From Bradyrhizobium sp. (GTDB lineage: Bacteria > Pseudomonadota > Alphaproteobacteria > Rhizobiales > Xanthobacteraceae), in NCBI RefSeq assembly GCF_016219575.1, contig NZ_JACRMG010000013.1, positions 1 to 64,000 on the forward strand: 64,000 nucleotides of DNA, written 5' to 3'. The notes under the pieces are model-generated. The model was given only the letters and a program-made list of their open reading frames with translations. It had not been told where the DNA came from and did no database searches. How positions within the stretch are numbered: position 1 is the stretch's first letter; each line of letters starts with the position of its first letter. This document shows, piece by piece, positions 1 through 8,281 of this stretch. The translations under genes and the position numbers were made by a program.

Positions 1-80
1 CGAATCGAGCTGCCATTGGCCGAAAGGCGGGCAATCTCGCATCGATCGTCCAGGGAAAGCTGATCGTAACTCCGCCCCAT
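1..80 (-). CDS. IS30-family transposase, N-terminal fragment (runs off left edge)
   Basis: The first 26 codons read leftward from the ATG at 80 give a peptide beginning MGRSYDQLSLDDRCEIARLS, which I recognise as the N-terminal helix-turn-helix start of IS30-family transposases common in Bradyrhizobium. The family uses an N-terminal HTH to bind the terminal repeats and a C-terminal DDE domain for cut and paste through circular intermediates; the DDE domain is outside the window. A purine-rich stretch (AGGGAGGTG) just upstream is a good ribosome site. Confidence 0.75.
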   Translation of the reverse strand, partial: MGRSYDQLSLDDRCEIARLSANGSSI

Positions 81-125
81 GGCAACACCTCCCTAAGGAA
101 GTGTTGCACTTCGTTTGTGAACTCA
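1..125 (-). mobile_element. End of an IS30-family insertion sequence (cut by window edge)
   Basis: The left edge holds the 5' end of an IS30-like transposase gene read leftward, preceded by about 45 bp of non-coding DNA that should contain the terminal inverted repeat (reading TGAGTTCACAAACGAAGTGC from about 125 inward). The outer boundary is placed near 125 because the bases from about 126 on match the inner part of a dispersed palindromic repeat found elsewhere in the window. The other end and any target duplication lie outside the window. Confidence 0.7.
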
Positions 126-231
126 GGGGACCCATAACCACCAAACGCGGTGACTAGAACAGGCTGGAGCCCCAGCGCATTTCCACATCGGCTCTCGTGG
201 TTATGGGCCCCGGCCTTCGCCGGGGCGACAA
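126..231. repeat. Dispersed palindromic intergenic repeat, family A, interrupted by the IS
   Basis: The segment contains GTTATGGGCCCCGGCC and CGCCGGGGCGAC next to an ACCCATAACCAC arm. The same building blocks occur at 39559-39684 and in a variant at 36272-36411. Here the outer left arm of the palindrome is missing and replaced by the IS end. The right end abuts the lysK stop codon, so it may also serve as a transcription end or mRNA-stabilising hairpin. Confidence 0.6.
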
Positions 232-1869
232 TCAGGCCGACCTTGCCAACGCGCCGTCGATCATGGCCACCGCGTTCGTCACGCCGTAGACGGCGACGAA
301 AGAGCCGAAGCGCGGACCCTTCTCCTGACCGAGCAGCACCTGGTAGAGCATGTTGAACCAGTCGAGCGAGACGCCGGGGCGGCCATCCTTGCCCTTCTTT
401 ATCGCGTCGAGGAACGGCTCGCGGCGGCCGATCTCGTAGACCACGTTCTGGATGTCCTCGGCCGAAGCGCCGGCCTCCATGTTGGAGAGCGCATCGCGCA
501 GGTCCTGCAATGCGGCGCGTTCGCCCTCGGTCGGCTCGCGGAACTTTTTCGTCGGCGCCACGAAGTCGCGATAATAGTTGATGGCGTAGTTCACCATCGC
601 ATCGAGCTTCGGATGCGTCTGCGGCGTCACGCCGGGGCGGTAGCGGCCGATGAAACCCCACAGCGTTGCGGCGTTCTCAGCGTTCGACGACGACACCAGC
701 GTCAGCAGCATCTGGAAGGTCACCGGCATGTCCGCCATAGGTGGATTGCCCGCGTGGATGTGCCACACCGGGTTTGCCAGGCGATGCCTGGTTTCCTGCT
801 TCGGATAGCCCTCGATGAATTGCTGGTAGTCGTCGACGTTGCGCGGGATGACGTCGAAGTAGAGCCGCTTGGCGGCCTTCGGCTCGCGGTACATGAACAG
901 CGACAGCGACTCCGGGCTCGCATAGCGCAGCCATTCGTCGATGGTCAGGCCGTTGCCCTTGGACTTTGAAATCTTCTGGCCGTGTTCGTCGAGGAAGAGC
1001 TCGTAATTGAAGCCTTCCGGCGGCGTGCCGCCGAGCGCCGCGCAAATCTTGCCCGACAACTTGACCGAGTCGATCAGATCCTTGCCGGCCATTTCATAGT
1101 CGACGGAAAGCGCATACCAGCGCATCGCCCAGTCCGGCTTCCATTGCAGCTTGCAATGGCCGCCGGTGACGGGAAGCGTGACGCGCTCCTTCGTCTCGGG
1201 ATCGTCATAGGAGATCGTGCCGGCCCTGGCGTCGTGTTCGACGATCGGCACGTAGAGCACCTGGCCGGTGCGCGGGCAGATCGGCAGGAACGGCGAATAG
1301 CTCGCCGCACGCTCCTCGCGCAGCGAGGGCAGCATGATCTTCATGACGGCATCGAGCCGCTCGAGCATGCGCAGGAGCGCCGCGTCGAACTTGCCCGAAG
1401 TGTAGTAGTCGGTGGAGCTCGCAAACTCGTAGTCGAAGCCGAACGTATCGAGGAAGGCGCGCAGCCGCGCGTTGTTGTGCGCACCGAAGCTGTCATGCGT
1501 GCCGAAGGGATCGGGCACCCTGGTCAGCGGCTTGCCGAGATTCTTCTCCAGCAGGTCCTTGTTCGGCACATTGTCCGGCACCTTGCGCAAGCCGTCCATG
1601 TCGTCGGAGAAGGCCAGCAGGCGCGTCTTGATCTTGTCGTCGGTGAGCACGCGGAAGGCGTGGCGCACCATGGTGGTGCGCGCGACCTCGCCGAACGTGC
1701 CGATATGCGGCAGCCCAGACGGGCCGTAGCCGGTCTCGAACAGCACCTCGTCCTTCGGTTTCTTCTTCAGCCGCGCGACAATCGCCTTGGCCTGTTCGAA
1801 CGGCCAGGCGTTGGATTGCTCGGCGAGCGAACGAAGATCGCTGGGGGTGGCAAGTTCGGTGGTGGACAT
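232..1869 (-). CDS. lysK: Lysyl-tRNA synthetase, class I
   Basis: This 545-residue enzyme charges tRNA-Lys with lysine using ATP in the cytoplasm. It is the class I (archaeal-type) form that several Rhizobiales carry instead of the usual class II LysRS. The Rossmann catalytic signature PHIGT is at about residues 54-58 and the KMSKS-equivalent KISKSKGN at about 300, both characteristic of class I synthetases. The length agrees with the bacterial family (about 530-550). The start at 1869 gives the expected N-terminus with no in-frame alternative before the HIGH region. The gene stands alone between two palindromic repeats. Confidence 0.95.
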   Translation of the reverse strand: MSTTELATPSDLRSLAEQSNAWPFEQAKAIVARLKKKPKDEVLFETGYGPSGLPHIGTFGEVARTTMVRHAFRVLTDDKIKTRLLAFSDDMDGLRKVPDNVPNKDLLEKNLGKPLTRVPDPFGTHDSFGAHNNARLRAFLDTFGFDYEFASSTDYYTSGKFDAALLRMLERLDAVMKIMLPSLREERAASYSPFLPICPRTGQVLYVPIVEHDARAGTISYDDPETKERVTLPVTGGHCKLQWKPDWAMRWYALSVDYEMAGKDLIDSVKLSGKICAALGGTPPEGFNYELFLDEHGQKISKSKGNGLTIDEWLRYASPESLSLFMYREPKAAKRLYFDVIPRNVDDYQQFIEGYPKQETRHRLANPVWHIHAGNPPMADMPVTFQMLLTLVSSSNAENAATLWGFIGRYRPGVTPQTHPKLDAMVNYAINYYRDFVAPTKKFREPTEGERAALQDLRDALSNMEAGASAEDIQNVVYEIGRREPFLDAIKKGKDGRPGVSLDWFNMLYQVLLGQEKGPRFGSFVAVYGVTNAVAMIDGALARSA

Positions 1870-1917
1870 CTAAAGGGGCTTTCTCCGGCTGAAACTGGCC
1901 GTCTTGTTAACACAATC

Positions 1918-2001
1918 GTCATTGCGAGCGAAGCGAAGCAATCCATTTCACCGCGGATAGAAAGCTGGATTGCTTCGTCGCTTGCGCTCCTCGCAATGAC
2001 G
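1918..2001. repeat. Palindromic intergenic repeat (GTCATTGCGAGCGAAGC type)
   Basis: Arms GTCATTGCGAGCGAAGCGAA and its near-complement ending in TCGCAATGAC enclose AAGCAATCCA/TGGATTGCTT, giving a long hairpin. This sequence type is one of the most abundant intergenic palindromes in Bradyrhizobium genomes (prior knowledge). It lies between two same-strand genes and may act as a terminator-like hairpin for the upstream transcript. Confidence 0.75.
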
Positions 2002-2011
2002 GGGAAGAGCG

Positions 2012-2917
2012 TCAGAACGGGCTGATCGAGAAGTAGCGCAGCCACAGGTCGGTGTAGCGGCCTTTTTCCCAGACCCGGAACATCGCCCAGTTCAGGGCCT
2101 GACGCAGCAGGTCGTTGCCCTTGCGCACGCCGATGCCGACGCCCTCGCCGAAATAGCGGCTTTCGACGAAGGGGCCGCCGGAGAAGGCGCAGCACTCGGC
2201 CGAATCGGTGCCGTTGATCCAGAACGCCAGCGCGATCGCGTCGCCGAAGATCAGGTCGACCTCGCCGCGGCGAAGCGCGGCGCGCAGCGCGTCGTCATTG
2301 CCGAAGGCGCGGATCTCCGCGTCCGTGAACATCGCCTTCAGATAGGCTTCGTGCGAGGTGCCGCCGATGACGCCGACCTTCTTGCCTTCCAGATATTCCG
2401 GGCGCACTTCGCTCATCACGGCCTCGCGCCGCGACACGAAGCGCGCCGGCGCGCGGTAATAGGGATCGGTGAAGTCGAGCCGGGTGCGCAGTTGCGGCGT
2501 CACCGCCAGCGAGGCGATGATGGCGTCGCCCCGGTTGGAGGCGATGGCGTCCACCAGCGTCTCGAAGCGGCGCATCTGGACGGTGCAGGTGACCTTGATC
2601 TCGTCGCACAGCGATCGCGCCAGATCGACATTGAAGCCGGCCGGATTGCCGTCCGGCCCGGTGAAGTTGAACGGCGGATAGTCGGTCTCGGTGAGAAAGC
2701 GGATCACGGTGATGCGGGACAGGTCCGGCCGGTCCGGCCGCCGCCGCGGATCCCAGAAGCCGGGCACCGCCTGCGGCGCCGCCTCGACCTTGGCCGCCGG
2801 CTGCTGCTGAGCACTGGCCGCGCCGCCCGTCCCGGCCAGCAGCACAGCCGCCAGCGCACCGGCGATGGCGGCGCAGCGCAAACGGAAGCAAGTCGGCAAG
2901 GCAGTCAAAAGGGGCAT
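2012..2917 (-). CDS. Periplasmic amino-acid-type solute-binding protein (SBP_bac_3)
   Basis: A 301-residue exported binding protein, with an N-terminal hydrophobic signal ending near ASAQQ (about residue 37) followed by a family 3 extracellular solute-binding domain. Recognisable landmarks are the start ITVIRFLTETDYPPFNFTG, the GFNVDLARSLCDE segment and DAIIASLAVTPQLRTRLDFT, which are the ligand-contact and hinge motifs of polar amino-acid binding proteins. No permease or ATPase gene is adjacent, so it is an orphan receptor or serves a distant ABC transporter. The substrate cannot be told from sequence alone. Confidence 0.85.
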   Translation of the reverse strand: MPLLTALPTCFRLRCAAIAGALAAVLLAGTGGAASAQQQPAAKVEAAPQAVPGFWDPRRRPDRPDLSRITVIRFLTETDYPPFNFTGPDGNPAGFNVDLARSLCDEIKVTCTVQMRRFETLVDAIASNRGDAIIASLAVTPQLRTRLDFTDPYYRAPARFVSRREAVMSEVRPEYLEGKKVGVIGGTSHEAYLKAMFTDAEIRAFGNDDALRAALRRGEVDLIFGDAIALAFWINGTDSAECCAFSGGPFVESRYFGEGVGIGVRKGNDLLRQALNWAMFRVWEKGRYTDLWLRYFSISPF

Positions 2918-3001
2918 TACAGGGCAAGTTGGCCGGGATTTGCGGCCTTATAGACCATCCCGAGGGCTAAGCGAGGGCCGATTGGATTAAAAATCGCCTC
3001 C

Positions 3002-3592
3002 CTAAAGGTAGCGTTTGAGGTCCTTGGCCGCCTCTTCCGGACTACGCTTCATGTTGAAGGGCGCGACGAAGCGTCCGTCGCGATCCATCAGGTAGATCAG
3101 CGCGGTATGGTCCATGGTGTAGTCGCCCTCCTTGAGCGGCACCTTCTTGGCATAGACGCGATAGGCGGACAGCACCTTCGCCACCTGCTCGGGATCGCCG
3201 GTCAGGCCCTTCAGATGCGGATCGAAGCTCGACAGATAGTCCTTCATCGCGCCTTGCGTGTCGCGCTCGGGATCGACCGAGACGAAGAAGGCGTTGACCT
3301 TGTCGGCATCCTTGCCCATGGCGCGCAGCACTTCCGAGATCTCGAACAGCGATGTCGGGCAGACGTCGGGGCAGTGGGTGAAGCCGAAGAAGATCAGGGT
3401 GGGACGGCCCTTCAGATCCTTCTCGGTGACAACCTGGCCGGACTGGTCGGTGAGCTGGAACGGGCCGCCGATCGCCGCGGGTGCAGCGACCTTTCTCAGG
3501 TCGCCCATCAGCCAGGTCATCAGCAGCAGCCCCACGGCCAGGCTCGCGGCAAAGGCCGCGATGATGACGATGGGGCGACGGAACTGTTCCAT
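3002..3592 (-). CDS. SCO1/SenC/PrrC-family copper chaperone
   Basis: This 196-residue, membrane-anchored thioredoxin-fold protein is predicted to help assemble the CuA centre of cytochrome c oxidase or to sense redox state. A single N-terminal transmembrane segment (about 8-29) is followed by the Sco signature with Cys74 and Cys78 in FTHCPDVCP and the distal copper-ligand His162 in the YTMDHTA segment, so all three metal ligands are present. Length matches the family. The next gene upstream is a small membrane protein 12 bp away, probably co-transcribed. Confidence 0.92.
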   Translation of the reverse strand: MEQFRRPIVIIAAFAASLAVGLLLMTWLMGDLRKVAAPAAIGGPFQLTDQSGQVVTEKDLKGRPTLIFFGFTHCPDVCPTSLFEISEVLRAMGKDADKVNAFFVSVDPERDTQGAMKDYLSSFDPHLKGLTGDPEQVAKVLSAYRVYAKKVPLKEGDYTMDHTALIYLMDRDGRFVAPFNMKRSPEEAAKDLKRYL

Positions 3593-3604
3593 TGGCTTAC
3601 CTTT

Positions 3605-3799
3605 TCAGAAGCAGGCCGCGATGCCGGCGGCAATCATCTCGAAGAACACCGCGGTGCCGTAGTAAATCCAGAGCGCGGCCGCAGCGATGAAAGCGAGTGC
3701 GCCGAGCAGTGCGGCACTCCAGACGATGATCGAGGCCGCCCGCGCCCTTGGTGGGCTGGCGGGCAACACGTCATTTGGGGCTGGGATCGGCCGGGCCAT
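3605..3799 (-). CDS. Small membrane protein, unknown function
   Basis: A 64-residue protein if started at the Met encoded at 3799 (MARPIPAPND); an alternative start at 3823 adds eight residues. A proline/arginine-rich N-terminus of about 25 residues is followed by two closely spaced hydrophobic stretches (SIIVWSAALLGALAFIAAAA and TAVFFEMIAAGIA). It sits directly upstream of the Sco1 gene, suggesting a link with cytochrome oxidase assembly, but I do not recognise a named family. Confidence 0.6.
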   Translation of the reverse strand: MARPIPAPNDVLPASPPRARAASIIVWSAALLGALAFIAAAALWIYYGTAVFFEMIAAGIAACF

Positions 3800-3873
3800 G
3801 CCCCCAGATAGGGCCAGTTCCATGCATGAGCAAGCGGCGTGTTGGCGCCGCCCATCACGTCATGCGGAGGGAT

Positions 3874-4353
3874 TTATCGGGAAGCGCTGGCGGCCGGCTT
3901 GTTGGCGGAGGCCTGGGCGTCGAGATAGCAGGGCTTGTACATCGCCTGCAGCGCCTTGCCTTTCAGGAAGATCATTTTCGGTGTCAGTCCGCCGCGCGCC
4001 GCGATCCAGCGCTTCACCGGCGCGGGATACATCGAATAGAGCATTTGCGTGGCTTCGTTGTTGGTCACCGCGCGGCCGTTGGCGCCGAAGTCCCAGGCGG
4101 CATGGAAGCCGAGATTGGCGGCCGAGGTGACGCAGATGCGGTCGTGGGGAACCGCGCCGAGCACGATGGTGCAGGCCGAGGCGCAGAGGCCGTCGATGAT
4201 GACGGTCTCATTCGAGGAGCGCAGGCCCTGATACTTGTCGACATAGGTGCCGATCCGGCCGCCGCGATCGTCGGCGATCCGCACCACGGCGTGACTGGCG
4301 CCCATCCCTGCCAGGAGAAGAACCGCCGCAAGCAAACCAGTCACGAACTTCAT
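3874..4353 (-). CDS. Exported protein with ClpP-like CASAC motif
   Basis: A 159-residue protein with a clear signal peptide (MKFVTGLLAAVLLLAGMGAS, cleaved near HAV). The mature part contains VIIDGLCASACTIVLGAV, the hallmark of a group of periplasmic ClpP/crotonase-fold proteins (COG3904-like) in which the Ser-Ala-Cys turn occupies the place of the serine nucleophile. FHAAWDFGANGRA may supply the histidine. I chose the start at 4353 because it begins the signal peptide; an upstream extension is possible but lacks support. Whether it is proteolytic is unknown. The 294 bp between this gene and the next contains no gene I can support. Confidence 0.65.
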   Translation of the reverse strand: MKFVTGLLAAVLLLAGMGASHAVVRIADDRGGRIGTYVDKYQGLRSSNETVIIDGLCASACTIVLGAVPHDRICVTSAANLGFHAAWDFGANGRAVTNNEATQMLYSMYPAPVKRWIAARGGLTPKMIFLKGKALQAMYKPCYLDAQASANKPAASASR

Positions 4354-4647
4354 ATTGAAGCCCCCAGCCCCAGCCGAAACCGTCGAAACCGAATCTGAAC
4401 GTCTTGTGTGATGCAGACGGCTGAGAGGGTGTTGCCGAACGGCATTTTTGTCTAGCGGGGCGGGCTCGCTCAAAACAAATTCAAATGCAGTGTTGCAGCG
4501 GCGCTGCACCCGAAGCGGCATTAGGTCCCAAAGTGGAACAAGTTAACAAGGGCATTCGTGGCGCGGCCGCCACAGGCAAGGGCTTTTGCCGTTGACCGCG
4601 ATAAAAGTGCCGGGCTTCATGCGGCAAAGGTTAAGGGGGAGGAGTCG

Positions 4648-6306
4648 ATGGCGGGCGATGCTGACGTGATCGTGGTCGGCGGCGGGCTGGCGGGGCTGGT
4701 GGCGGCCACCGAGATCGCCGATGCCGGCAAGCGCGTCATCCTGCTCGACCAGGAAGGCGAGCAGAGCCTCGGCGGCCAGGCCTTCTGGTCGTTCGGCGGC
4801 CTCTTCCTGGTGAATTCCCCGGAGCAGCGCCGGCTCGGCATCAAGGATTCCTACGACCTCGCGCTGCAGGACTGGATGGGCACCGCGGGCTTCGACCGCG
4901 AGGAAGATCTGTGGCCGCGGAAATGGGCGGAGGCCTATGTCGCCTTTGCCGCCGGCGAGAAGCGCGACTGGCTGCGCGCAATGGGCCATCGCATCTTCCC
5001 GGTCGTCGGCTGGGCCGAGCGCGGCGGCTATGACGCGATGGGCCACGGCAATTCGGTGCCGCGCTTTCATGTCACCTGGGGCACCGGGCCCGGCATCGTC
5101 GAGCCGTTCGAGCGGCGCGCGCGCGAGGCGGCGAAGAACGGCAAGCTAGTTTTCAAGTTCCGCCATCGCGTCGATGCGCTCAGCATCACCAATGGCGCGA
5201 TCGATGGCGTGAGCGGCGCGATCCTCGAGGCTACGAATGTGGAGCGCGGCAAGAGCTCTTCGCGCAATGTGGTCGGCGAATTCTCGCTGCGTGCGCAGGC
5301 CGTCGTGATCGCCTCCGGCGGCATCGGCGGCAATCACGACCTGGTGCGGGCCAACTGGCCGAAGCGTCTCGGCGCACCGCCAAAGTTCATGATCTCCGGC
5401 GTGCCCGAGCATGTCGACGGCCGCATGATCGGCATCACCGAGGCGGCCGGCGCGCGGCTGATCAACCGTGACCGCATGTGGCACTATGTCGAGGGCATCC
5501 AGAACTGGAATCCGATCTGGCCCAGGCACGGCATTCGCATCCTGCCCGGCCCGTCGTCGATGTGGTTCGACGCAACCGGCAAGCGTCTGCCCGCGCCGCT
5601 GTTCCCCGGCTCCGACACGCTCGGACAGTTGCACTACATCATGGGCACCGGCCACGACTATTCGTGGTTCATCCTGACGCAAAGCATCATCAAGAAGGAA
5701 TTTGCGCTCTCCGGCTCCGAGCAGAACCCCGACCTCACGGGCAAGAGCTGGCGCATGACGCTCAAGCGCGCCACCAACAAGGGCGCACCGGCGCCGGTGG
5801 AAGCCTTCAAGCAGCATGGCGTCGACTTCATCGTGCGCGACAATCTCGGCGACCTCGTTGCCGCCATGAACAAACTCGCCGGCAGCGACCTTTTGAAGCT
5901 CGACCACATCAAGGCGCAGATCGAGGCGCGCGACCGCGAGATCGACAATCCCTATGTGAAGGATGCGCAGGTGATGAACCTGCACAATGCCCGCCGCTAC
6001 ATCGGCGACAGGCTGATCCGCACCGCCAAGCCGCACCGCATCCTCGATCCCGAACACGGGCCGCTGATCGCGGTGAAGCTGAACATCCTCACCCGCAAGA
6101 CGCTCGGCGGTTTCGAGACCGATCTGGATTCACGCGTGTTCGGCAACGACGGCAAGCTGATCGGCGGCCTCTATGCGGCCGGCGAAGCCGCCGGCTTCGG
6201 CGGCGGCGGCGTGCACGGCTATCGCTCGCTGGAGGGCACGTTCCTCGGCGGCTGCCTGTTCTCTGGCCGCAATGCCGGGCGGGCCGCGGCGAAGGCGGTG
6301 GCATAA
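4648..6306 (+). CDS. FAD-dependent dehydrogenase, fumarate reductase / ketosteroid-dehydrogenase superfamily
   Basis: This 552-residue flavoprotein opens with the dinucleotide-binding sequence VIVVGGGLAGLVAATEIADA (about 7-26) followed by GGQAFWSFGGLF. It ends with the second FAD-contact motif ADGLYAAGEAAGFGGGGVHG-like segment (GGLYAAGEAAGFGGGG), as in the FAD_binding_2 family. Full-length relatives are annotated only as putative FAD-binding dehydrogenases; the substrate is likely a ketone, enone or steroid-like ring, which is inference. The start at 4648 is preceded by AGGGGGAGGAG, a strong ribosome site, and removes an implausible N-terminal extension. Confidence 0.85.
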   Translation: MAGDADVIVVGGGLAGLVAATEIADAGKRVILLDQEGEQSLGGQAFWSFGGLFLVNSPEQRRLGIKDSYDLALQDWMGTAGFDREEDLWPRKWAEAYVAFAAGEKRDWLRAMGHRIFPVVGWAERGGYDAMGHGNSVPRFHVTWGTGPGIVEPFERRAREAAKNGKLVFKFRHRVDALSITNGAIDGVSGAILEATNVERGKSSSRNVVGEFSLRAQAVVIASGGIGGNHDLVRANWPKRLGAPPKFMISGVPEHVDGRMIGITEAAGARLINRDRMWHYVEGIQNWNPIWPRHGIRILPGPSSMWFDATGKRLPAPLFPGSDTLGQLHYIMGTGHDYSWFILTQSIIKKEFALSGSEQNPDLTGKSWRMTLKRATNKGAPAPVEAFKQHGVDFIVRDNLGDLVAAMNKLAGSDLLKLDHIKAQIEARDREIDNPYVKDAQVMNLHNARRYIGDRLIRTAKPHRILDPEHGPLIAVKLNILTRKTLGGFETDLDSRVFGNDGKLIGGLYAAGEAAGFGGGGVHGYRSLEGTFLGGCLFSGRNAGRAAAKAVA

Positions 6307-6388
6307 TCGGCTGACGGCGCAGCGGATCGGTTGATCCGCCCTTCGCACCGTGGTGCAATGGAAGCCTGTTGCTGCCCGCGAGCCGCGC

Positions 6389-7294
6389 ATGATCCGCTTC
6401 CTGGTATTGCTGCTTGTCCTGACCGGCGCGAACTCCGCTGCGGCGGAGACGATTGCGATCGGCAAGGTGACGCGCCACTACACCGCGCGACTGCCCGACA
6501 CCAAATCCGCGCCGCTGGTCATCGTGCTCCACGGCAACACCCAGACCGGCGCCGACATGATCACGCGCACGGGTTGGCCGGCGGTAGCGAAGCGCGAAGG
6601 CTTTGGCGTGGTGTTTCCCGACGGGCTCAACCATTCCTGGGCCGACCTGCGTCCCAACAATCTGCGCGCCGGCCGCGTGCCGCCGCACGGCACCGACGAC
6701 GTCGCCTTCATTGCGAAGCTGGTGGAGAAATTCGTCGCCGAGGGCAGCGCCGATCCGAAGCGCGTTTACATCACCGGCATCTCCAACGGCGGCGCCATGA
6801 CCATGACGCTGGTCTGCAAGCGCGCCGACCTGTTTGCGGCCGCGGCCAGCGTCGTCATCAACCTGACCGATCCCTCCGCCAACCCCTGCCGACCCTCGCG
6901 GCCGATGCCGATGCTGATGATGAACGGCACCGCCGATCCGCTCGTCCCCTACAAGGGCGGACGCGGCACCAGCCGCTTCGCGGTTGACGGCTTCTGGTCG
7001 GTGGAGAAGACGCTCGGCTTCTGGCGCAGGAACAACGGCTGCGAGGCAAAGGACGCCGCCGTCACCGATCTCGAGGACAGCGATCGCGGCGACCGCTCGA
7101 GCGTGACGCGGATCGACTCGAACTGCCCCGCGGGACGCGACGTCGTGCTCTACCGCGTCAACGACGGCGGACACCGCATGCCCGGCAGCCCCGATGCCCG
7201 CTTCCCGCGGCTCGCCAATACCTTCCTCGGCCCGCAGAACCGCGACATCGACGGCGCCGAGACGATCTGGGCGTTCTTCAAGAAGTTTCCGTGA
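6389..7294 (+). CDS. Secreted polyhydroxybutyrate-depolymerase-like esterase (LpqC/COG3509)
   Basis: A 301-residue alpha/beta hydrolase with a signal peptide (MIRFLVLLLVLTGANSAAA). The nucleophile elbow is GISNGGAM (G-x-S-x-G), the oxyanion region is VIVLHGNTQTGADM, and the carboxy-terminal DGGHRMPG gives the catalytic His, with an Asp in NGTADPLVPY. This pattern matches the esterase/PHB depolymerase family related to feruloyl esterases. The start at 6389 begins the signal peptide; an earlier in-frame ATG adds 13 non-hydrophobic residues. The natural ester (polymer or feruloyl) is not certain. Confidence 0.82.
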   Translation: MIRFLVLLLVLTGANSAAAETIAIGKVTRHYTARLPDTKSAPLVIVLHGNTQTGADMITRTGWPAVAKREGFGVVFPDGLNHSWADLRPNNLRAGRVPPHGTDDVAFIAKLVEKFVAEGSADPKRVYITGISNGGAMTMTLVCKRADLFAAAASVVINLTDPSANPCRPSRPMPMLMMNGTADPLVPYKGGRGTSRFAVDGFWSVEKTLGFWRRNNGCEAKDAAVTDLEDSDRGDRSSVTRIDSNCPAGRDVVLYRVNDGGHRMPGSPDARFPRLANTFLGPQNRDIDGAETIWAFFKKFP

Positions 7295-7377
7295 GAGCAC
7301 CGCTGCGATTTGCGCAGTGGCGCAAGACCCTGCTCTGCGCTAACAGAAGCCGCCATTCCCAAGGAGAAAAAAGCAAT

Positions 7378-7728
7378 ATGAGCATTCAGCGTTTCGAGAC
7401 CGGCCCGCGCATGAGCCAGGCCGTGGTGCACGGCAACACGGTCTATCTCGCCGGCGTCGTCGCCAACAAGGCCAAGGGCAAGAGCACGACCGAGCAGACC
7501 CAGGAAATCCTGGCGATTATCGACGGCCATCTGGCGAAAGCCGGCAGCGACAAGTCGAAATTGCTGTCGACCAACATCTACATCACCGACATGAAGAATT
7601 TCGCGGAGATGAATGCGGTGTGGGACAAGTGGGTCTCGCCGGGCAATACGCCGGCCCGCGCCACCGTCGAGGCGAAGCTCGCCGCCCCCGATTATCTGGT
7701 CGAGATCATGGTGATCGCGGCGAAGTAA
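7378..7728 (+). CDS. RidA/YjgF-family enamine deaminase
   Basis: A 116-residue RidA-like protein expected to hydrolyse reactive imine/enamine intermediates released by PLP enzymes. Family features are the VVHGNTVYLAGVVA strand, the ILAIIDGHLAKAGSDKSKLL helix pair, and the active-site region NTPARATVEAKLAAPD, where Arg is the conserved substrate-carboxylate ligand; the typical final VEIMVIAA strand is also present. AAGGAGAAAA six bases ahead sets the start at 7378. Confidence 0.9.
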   Translation: MSIQRFETGPRMSQAVVHGNTVYLAGVVANKAKGKSTTEQTQEILAIIDGHLAKAGSDKSKLLSTNIYITDMKNFAEMNAVWDKWVSPGNTPARATVEAKLAAPDYLVEIMVIAAK

Positions 7729-7738
7729 CGCCGGACGC

Positions 7739-7830
7739 GGCGCAATCCCTTGACCTCCGGGGTAATCGATTGCGCCGCCCTCTCCTTCGATAAGAAGCGT
7801 GCCGGATGATTCCGGCATCATCGAAGGAGA
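7739..7830 (+). promoter_or_regulatory. Structured leader: two hairpins, second one occluding the ribosome site
   Basis: GGCGCAATC (7739-7747) pairs perfectly with GATTGCGCC (7768-7776). Then TCTCCTTCGAT (7781-7791) pairs perfectly with ATCGAAGGAGA (7820-7830), with an inner TGCCGGA/TCCGGCA stem (7800-7806, 7811-7817). The 3' arm contains AAGGAGA, the Shine-Dalgarno of the gene starting at 7836, so the fold would hide the ribosome site. The function is inferred from base pairing only. Confidence 0.5.
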
Positions 7831-7835
7831 GTGGA

Positions 7836-8201
7836 ATGACCGACGTCAAACAAATCGCCCACCGCTATATCGAGCTCTGGAACGAGCGCACGCCGAACCG
7901 CCGCCGCGAGATGCTGGCGGCGAACTGGACGGCGGATGCCAGATATGCCGACCCGCTGATGTCGGGCGACGGCCATGACGGCGTCGATGCGCTGATCGCG
8001 GGCGTGCAGCAGAAATTTCCGGATTTCAGATTCACCCTGATCGGCGAGCCCAACGGCTTTGGCGAGCATGTCCGCTTCTCCTGGGGGCTCGGCCCCGACG
8101 GCGCCGACAGCCCGATCAAGGGCACGGATTTCGCCGTGCTGAGCCGGGACGGGCGCATCAGAAGCATCACCGGGTTCCTCGACCAGGTGCCGCAGATGTA
8201 G
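7836..8201 (+). CDS. SnoaL-like / NTF2-fold protein
   Basis: A 121-residue small alpha+beta barrel protein. The pattern IAHRYIELWNE, then ADPLMSGDGHDGVDALIAGV and FPDFRFTLIGEPNGFGEHVRFSWGL, is typical of SnoaL-like polyketide-cyclase/isomerase folds and NTF2-like proteins; many in proteobacteria have no defined substrate. The start at 7836 follows AAGGAGA with normal spacing. It lies just upstream of a LuxR-type regulator on the same strand, which could control it. Confidence 0.78.
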   Translation: MTDVKQIAHRYIELWNERTPNRRREMLAANWTADARYADPLMSGDGHDGVDALIAGVQQKFPDFRFTLIGEPNGFGEHVRFSWGLGPDGADSPIKGTDFAVLSRDGRIRSITGFLDQVPQM

Positions 8202-8281
8202 GCCAGGCGGCCGTGGTGTCCCGGTGCTTCCGCGAAGGCGGCGGCCCTGATAACCTTCCCGAAATCACAGGGGAGGAAACC

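Noticed and set aside
4543..5070. 175-codon minus-strand frame at the start of the FAD dehydrogenase
   Set aside because: Antisense to the Rossmann motif of a certain flavoprotein gene.
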